Part shown: positions 60,118 through 64,000 of the stretch, in pieces
Layout of the letters: each line of letters begins with the position of its first letter
How positions within the stretch are numbered: the stretch's first letter is position 1
Source: Haloferula rosea
Lineage (GTDB): Bacteria > Verrucomicrobiota > Verrucomicrobiia > Verrucomicrobiales > Akkermansiaceae
DNA length: 64,000 nt
Direction: 5' to 3'
Assembly (NCBI RefSeq): GCF_016595525.1
Contig: NZ_JAENII010000008.1
Span: forward strand, 124,001 to 188,000
Position numbers and translations under genes: made by a program
The notes under the pieces: model-generated
What the model was told of the DNA's origin: nothing
The model's input: only the letters and a program-made list of their open reading frames with translations
The model's database searches: none

Positions 60118-60897
60118 ATGAAGATCCCTCACTTGACGACCTGCTTGGCTGTTGGCCTCGCCTGCAGTGCTTTCGGGCAGACGTTTACGCTGGACGACAC
60201 CGGTCCGGATTACGATCCCGGGACCTACCGCGCCGTCAATGACTACGTCGTCGGCAACGTATCCTTCAACAACTTCACCGGTCCAACTAACCCCTACGCC
60301 GTCAACCCAGTCGGCATGAAGCAGACCCGCGTGACGCTGGGTGGAGGCCTCGATGTGGACGTTTGGGATGTTTGCGCACAGATCTTTGTGGGACCAACCG
60401 GCAGCTCCACCTACACCGTGACCAACGGATTGGGAGCATCCGGCCTCTCGGCCACCCAGCAGAACCAACTCGGAGCGCTCTATTCCAATGCTCTCCCGCT
60501 TTTCCTGACAGCCCGGGCATCCCTCTCCTACGACGAAGCCTCTTCCTTTGCCGCTGCGATTCAGATGTCGGTTTGGGAAATTGCTGAGGAAATTTTCCCG
60601 AGCTTGTCATTGGACGAGACGGACGTTGCGGTTCTCAACAGCTTCTCCATCGACGTCGCTGGTTCCGATACCGATGCGTTCACAACCGAGGCCATCGACC
60701 TCGCGATTGAATGGGTTGGCCTCATTGAAAGTGGCGACTGGGAGAATTCCGGAGGTATCAGCTTCTTCTATGTCGATGGCGGAACCGAGCAGGATCGCAT
60801 TTGGGCCACCGTTGGCGCCACAACCATCCCCGAGCCATCAGTGGCAATTCTAGGGATCCTCGGAGGCTTGCTTCTCGTTGGAAGACGACGCCGCTGA
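60118..60897 (+). CDS. PEP-CTERM surface protein with a thioester-domain-like body
   Basis: 259 residues. Signal peptide cut near SAFG|QTF. The C-terminus is a PEP-CTERM signal: PEP motif (TIPEPS), hydrophobic helix, then RRRR, so it would be processed by an exosortase and anchored or released with exopolysaccharide. In the body Cys86 (WDVC) and Gln149 in AAIQMSVWEI have the spacing and sequence context of an internal thioester (Cys-Gln) domain, which in other bacteria forms covalent bonds to host or surface amines. That assignment is by pattern only. A strong terminator follows. Confidence 0.8.
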   Translation: MKIPHLTTCLAVGLACSAFGQTFTLDDTGPDYDPGTYRAVNDYVVGNVSFNNFTGPTNPYAVNPVGMKQTRVTLGGGLDVDVWDVCAQIFVGPTGSSTYTVTNGLGASGLSATQQNQLGALYSNALPLFLTARASLSYDEASSFAAAIQMSVWEIAEEIFPSLSLDETDVAVLNSFSIDVAGSDTDAFTTEAIDLAIEWVGLIESGDWENSGGISFFYVDGGTEQDRIWATVGATTIPEPSVAILGILGGLLLVGRRRR

Positions 60898-60920
60898 GCA
60901 CCTGGAATATTTTCTCTACC

Positions 60921-60957
60921 GCCCGACGAGCTCCGGCTCGTCGGGCTTTTTTGTTTT
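60921..60957 (+). terminator. Strong intrinsic terminator of the PEP-CTERM gene
   Basis: GCCCGACGAGC (60921-60931), tetraloop TCCG, GCTCGTCGGGC (60936-60946), then TTTTTTGTTTT. Perfect 11-bp GC-rich stem with a T-tract, 24 bases after the stop. Confidence 0.95.
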
Positions 60958-61047
60958 CAGAATCCAGGTCCTTGGCCAATTCACCCAACTGATCGCCATT
61001 TCCTCTCATCGTCTGGACCTAATCATGCCACCCGATACAGTGGAGTC

Positions 61048-62679
61048 ATGTCCGACAAGCCGTTCCACTACCAAGATCCCTTCCCCCTTGGCCCCGACAC
61101 CACCGAGTATCAGAAGATCAGCTCGGATCACGTCTCCCTCTCCGAATTTGAGGGCCAGAACATTCTAAATGTCGCCCCGGAGGCCCTGACCTTGCTCGCG
61201 AATGAGGCCTTCAAAGCGATCAACTTCACCCTCAGGCCTTCTCATCTCAAACAAGTCGCAGCCATTCTCGACGATCCGGATGCAACCGAGAACGACCGGA
61301 TGGTTGCCCTCATGCTTCTGAAGAACGCGGAGATCGCGGCCAAGGGAATCCTACCCAACTGTCAGGACACCGGCACCGCCACCGTGATCGGCAAGAAGGG
61401 TCAACAGGTTTGGACCACCGGCAACGATGCCGAAGCCCTCTCGGAAGGCATTCACAAGACCTACACCGAGGAGAACCTCCGCTACTCCCAAACCGCCCCC
61501 CTCAGCATGTATGAGGAGGTCAACACTCGAACAAACCTCCCGGCCCAGATCGACCTCTACGCCGATCAAGGGGACGCCTACAAATTTCTCTTTGTCAGCA
61601 AGGGCGGCGGATCGGCGAACAAGACCTTCCTCTATCAGGAAACCAAGGCCCTGCTGAATCCCAAGCGCCTGATGGAGTTCTGTGAGGAGAAGATGCGCTC
61701 GCTTGGCACGTCAGGCTGCCCTCCCTACCATCTCGCCTTCGTGATCGGGGGCACTTCCGCGGAAACCTGCCTGAAAACCGTCAAGATGGCCTCCACCCGT
61801 TACTACGACGCACTCCCCACCGAAGGCAACGAGCACGGTCAGGCTTTCCGTGATCTGGAACTGGAGAAGCAACTCCTACAAGTTGCGCATCAGATCGGTA
61901 TCGGCGCCCAGTTCGGAGGAAAATACTTCGCCCTCGATGTCCGGGTCATCCGCCTTCCACGCCACGGGGCTTCCTGCCCGGTCGGCATCGGCGTCTCCTG
62001 CTCCGCGGACCGCCAGGCCAAGGCGAAGATCACCAAGGACGGCATCTTCCTCGAAAAGCTCGAGAAGAACCCCGGACAGTACATCCCCGACAAGTTCCAC
62101 GATTGGAAATTCAAAGGCGTCGAGGTGAATCTGGACGAAGGCATGGAAAAGACCCTCGCCACCTTGAGCAAATACCCGGTGACCACCGCACTTTCACTCA
62201 ATGGAACGATCATTGTGGCTCGTGATATCGCCCACGCGAAGATCCGCGAAATCCTCGAGGAGACCGGTGAACTTCCGGACTACATCAAGGATTACCCCAT
62301 CTACTACGCCGGACCCGCCAAGACGCCGAAAGGCTATGCCTCGGGCTCCTTCGGGCCAACCACAGCTGGGCGCATGGACCCTTATGTCGACCTCTTCCAG
62401 TCCCACGGGGGCTCGATGGTCATGCTAGCCAAAGGGAACCGGTCCCAGCAGGTCACGGATGCCTGTGCCAAGCATGGTGGCTTCTACCTCGGTTCCGCGG
62501 GTGGTCCGGCAGCCCTTCTTGCGAAAGAGCACATCAAGTCACAGGAGGTGGTCGAGTTCCCGGAACTGGGCATGGAGGCCGTGTGGAAAATCACCGTGGA
62601 AAACTTCCCGGCCTTCATCCTCGTGGATGACAAGGGGAACGACTTTTTCCGCAACCTGAGCCAGTGCCCCATCTGCTGA
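61048..62679 (+). CDS. fumA: Class I fumarate hydratase
   Basis: 543 residues, the length of FumA/FumB. The three cluster cysteines fall at C105 (NCQDTGT), C224 (TSGCPPYH) and C318 ([10 protein letters not shown]), the same positions as in E. coli FumA as I remember it. N- and C-terminal halves are fused as in FumA, not split as in the two-subunit archaeal form. The [4Fe-4S] enzyme converts fumarate to malate and is oxygen-sensitive. The gene symbol is a family label; FumA and FumB cannot be separated here. Terminator at 62724-62750. Confidence 0.95.
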   Translation: MSDKPFHYQDPFPLGPDTTEYQKISSDHVSLSEFEGQNILNVAPEALTLLANEAFKAINFTLRPSHLKQVAAILDDPDATENDRMVALMLLKNAEIAAKGILPNCQDTGTATVIGKKGQQVWTTGNDAEALSEGIHKTYTEENLRYSQTAPLSMYEEVNTRTNLPAQIDLYADQGDAYKFLFVSKGGGSANKTFLYQETKALLNPKRLMEFCEEKMRSLGTSGCPPYHLAFVIGGTSAETCLKTVKMASTRYYDALPTEGNEHGQAFRDLELEKQLLQVAHQIGIGAQFGGKYFALDVRVIRLPRHGASCPVGIGVSCSADRQAKAKITKDGIFLEKLEKNPGQYIPDKFHDWKFKGVEVNLDEGMEKTLATLSKYPVTTALSLNGTIIVARDIAHAKIREILEETGELPDYIKDYPIYYAGPAKTPKGYASGSFGPTTAGRMDPYVDLFQSHGGSMVMLAKGNRSQQVTDACAKHGGFYLGSAGGPAALLAKEHIKSQEVVEFPELGMEAVWKITVENFPAFILVDDKGNDFFRNLSQCPIC

Positions 62680-62723
62680 GGGCGGCACCAGCATGACCTT
62701 CGTCAGCTTGGCCGACGACTCCC

Positions 62724-62750
62724 AGCCCCGGCTCACCACCGGGGCTTTTT
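62724..62750 (+). terminator. Intrinsic terminator of the fumarase gene
   Basis: AGCCCCGG (62724-62731), loop CTCACCA, CCGGGGCT (62739-62746) and a TTTTT tail. It lies between the convergent fumarase and phosphofructokinase genes, four bases from the latter's stop. Confidence 0.9.
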
Positions 62751-62753
62751 GGT

Positions 62754-64000
62754 TCACCAGCGGGGCTGCCTGGTCACCTGGAGCACCCCACGCCACAGGT
62801 CTCCTCCAACATCCAGTGTCTTCGTCCGGCTGACCACGGCGGGAATCGGCACGTTGATGTAGTGGCCGTGCTCCATCCCGATCATCACTCCCGTCTTCCC
62901 TGCCATTCCCGCATGCACCGCATGGCGGCCCATCTGGTCACACACGAACCGATCAAACCCGTTTGCAGGGACACTGCGGATGAAGTAGCTCGGATCGAGA
63001 TACTTCAAGGTCATCTCAAATTCACGTTCGGCAAAGTGAGCCTTGATCCGGTCCCGCAGGTAGGTGCCGATGTCTTCGTGCTGGAGGTTTCCTGAAGCAT
63101 CTCTCTCACCGGCCTTTCCTTCGAACAGATGCTGCCCGGCTCCTTCTGCGACCACGACGACCGCATGCCCCCGTCGACGAACCCGATCTTCAAGGGACTC
63201 AAGGAAGCCCCCCTTCCCTTCGAGGGGAAACGGGATTTCCGGTACGAGGGTGAAATTGACCTCCTGACTCACGACCGATGCCCCGGCGGCAATGAAGCCC
63301 GCATGGCGGCCCATCAGCTTCACCAATCCGATCCCGTTCACCGCGTCCCGGGCTTCGACGTGGGCGGCTTGAATCACCTCATGCGCCTTGTCCAAGGCGG
63401 TTGCGAAGCCGAACGATTGGTGAACGAAGGAGATGTCATTATCGATCGTCTTGGGAATCCCCACGATGGCCACCTTCGCCTCCCTCCGCTGCAATTCCTT
63501 GTGCAAATCGTGTGCTCCCCTCTGGGTTCCATCACCGCCCAGGCAGAACAGGATATCGATGGCCTGAGCTTCGATGAAGTCAGCCATCACCCGAGGGTCC
63601 TGCGGCCCCCGTGAGCTACCCAAGGCAGTGCCACCCAACTTGTCGATCGGTTCCACCAACTCCCTGTTGAGCAGGATCGGACGCTTCCCCACGGCGGGGT
63701 TCAAACCACGATAGCCGTTCCGGATCCCCAGGACCTTGGGCACACCATAGTTCTCCGAGAGTTCGTAGAATACCGAACGAATCACATTGTTCAGCCCCGG
63801 TGACAACCCGCCGCAGGTCACGATTGCCGCGGTGGTTGCCCTCGGATCGAAGAAGAGCCTTTCACGAGGACCGGCCTCCTCCAGTGTTAGAGGAGTTTGG
63901 ACAGCACGTCCTCCCCCCTCGGTGATATCGAGCCTCACCCGCTCGGACTCCGAGACAAAGTGCCTTCCGCCGTGACGTTTGGCCGATTCAAAACACAATG
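62754..64000 (-). CDS. ATP-dependent 6-phosphofructokinase (5' end uncertain, at window edge)
   Basis: At least 414 residues; the frame is open to the right edge, where only a TTG is available, so the true start may lie outside. The PFK core is clear: TCGGLSPGLNNVIRS, GLGGTALGSSRG, LGGDGTQRGA, PKTIDNDI and GRHAGFIA. GGDG (rather than GGDD) at the phosphoryl-donor site points to ATP, while PKTIDND (Lys) is the form of plant-type and PPi-type enzymes; plant ATP-PFKs combine both. The enzyme makes fructose 1,6-bisphosphate, committing to glycolysis. Convergent with the fumarase gene. Confidence 0.9.
   Translation of the reverse strand, partial: LCFESAKRHGGRHFVSESERVRLDITEGGGRAVQTPLTLEEAGPRERLFFDPRATTAAIVTCGGLSPGLNNVIRSVFYELSENYGVPKVLGIRNGYRGLNPAVGKRPILLNRELVEPIDKLGGTALGSSRGPQDPRVMADFIEAQAIDILFCLGGDGTQRGAHDLHKELQRREAKVAIVGIPKTIDNDISFVHQSFGFATALDKAHEVIQAAHVEARDAVNGIGLVKLMGRHAGFIAAGASVVSQEVNFTLVPEIPFPLEGKGGFLESLEDRVRRRGHAVVVVAEGAGQHLFEGKAGERDASGNLQHEDIGTYLRDRIKAHFAEREFEMTLKYLDPSYFIRSVPANGFDRFVCDQMGRHAVHAGMAGKTGVMIGMEHGHYINVPIPAVVSRTKTLDVGGDLWRGVLQVTRQPRW

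Noticed and set aside
1-64000. CRISPR arrays, insertion sequences, prophage or integrase genes
   Set aside because: None seen: no regularly spaced repeats, transposase motifs or phage structural genes on reading through the window.

Overview
The window is GC-rich chromosomal DNA from a member of the Verrucomicrobiota, most likely class Verrucomicrobiae. This rests on gene content, not on a marker gene: a large haem protein of the planctomycete/verrucomicrobial 'PVC' type, a PEP-CTERM surface protein, several GYF_2-domain membrane proteins, a thioredoxin-like lipoprotein with an SHD1-like tail, DUF5069 and DUF4259 proteins, and housekeeping genes scattered rather than in proteobacterial-style operons. 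No phage, insertion sequence, CRISPR array or plasmid gene was seen. One tRNA gene (Leu, CAA) is present.

Layout. 1-4966 is a minus-strand operon of six type IV pilin-like genes made of two tandem copies of one three-gene cassette; the last gene runs off the left edge. 4976-9249 holds exported proteins of unknown role, including a translationally linked three-gene set. 9692-15563 has mutL, an IscA-like gene, a cyclophilin-like gene and asnS. 15677-29122 has a PVC-type cytochrome, a membrane-bound hydrolase, a sulfatase, coaD, cstA, a 1159-residue PA14/beta-propeller/di-haem protein, a GYF_2-RDD protein and a phosphoesterase. 29239-31628 has mdh, thiG and a DUF4259 gene. 31662-37125 is a polyphosphate cluster: ppk2, a Ppx/GppA-like gene with a degenerate active site, ppk1 and an SMP-30 gene. 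37135-42439 has lpxI, tRNA-Leu, trxB, a lipoprotein, a Na+/H+ antiporter-like gene and ribE. 42452-49995 has three small membrane proteins, then mtfA, a eukaryote-type hisA, sucB and sucA. 50140-54110 has an orphan ABC ATPase and the assembly platform and ATPase (pilC/pilB-like) that could serve the pilin operon. 54245-64000 has a metallopeptidase, a MazG-like gene, msrB, an Hyi-like isomerase, lexA with a clear operator, a DUF1460 lipoprotein, a DUF5069 gene, a PEP-CTERM protein, a class I fumarase and a phosphofructokinase cut by the right edge.

Central metabolism is well represented: 2-oxoglutarate dehydrogenase E1/E2, class I fumarase, malate dehydrogenase and phosphofructokinase. The main unexplained signals are (1) two copies of an RNA-like element at 55320-55472 and 56602-56753, built of hairpins with a GGGG apex and showing compensatory base changes between copies; (2) the duplicated pilin cassette, whose two small pilins stay nearly identical while the large one diverges; (3) enzyme-family members lacking catalytic residues (a Ppx-like protein between two polyphosphate kinases, MutL, a cyclophilin); (4) a eukaryote-type HisA next to an E2 subunit that, like mitochondrial E2o, shows no E3-binding domain.
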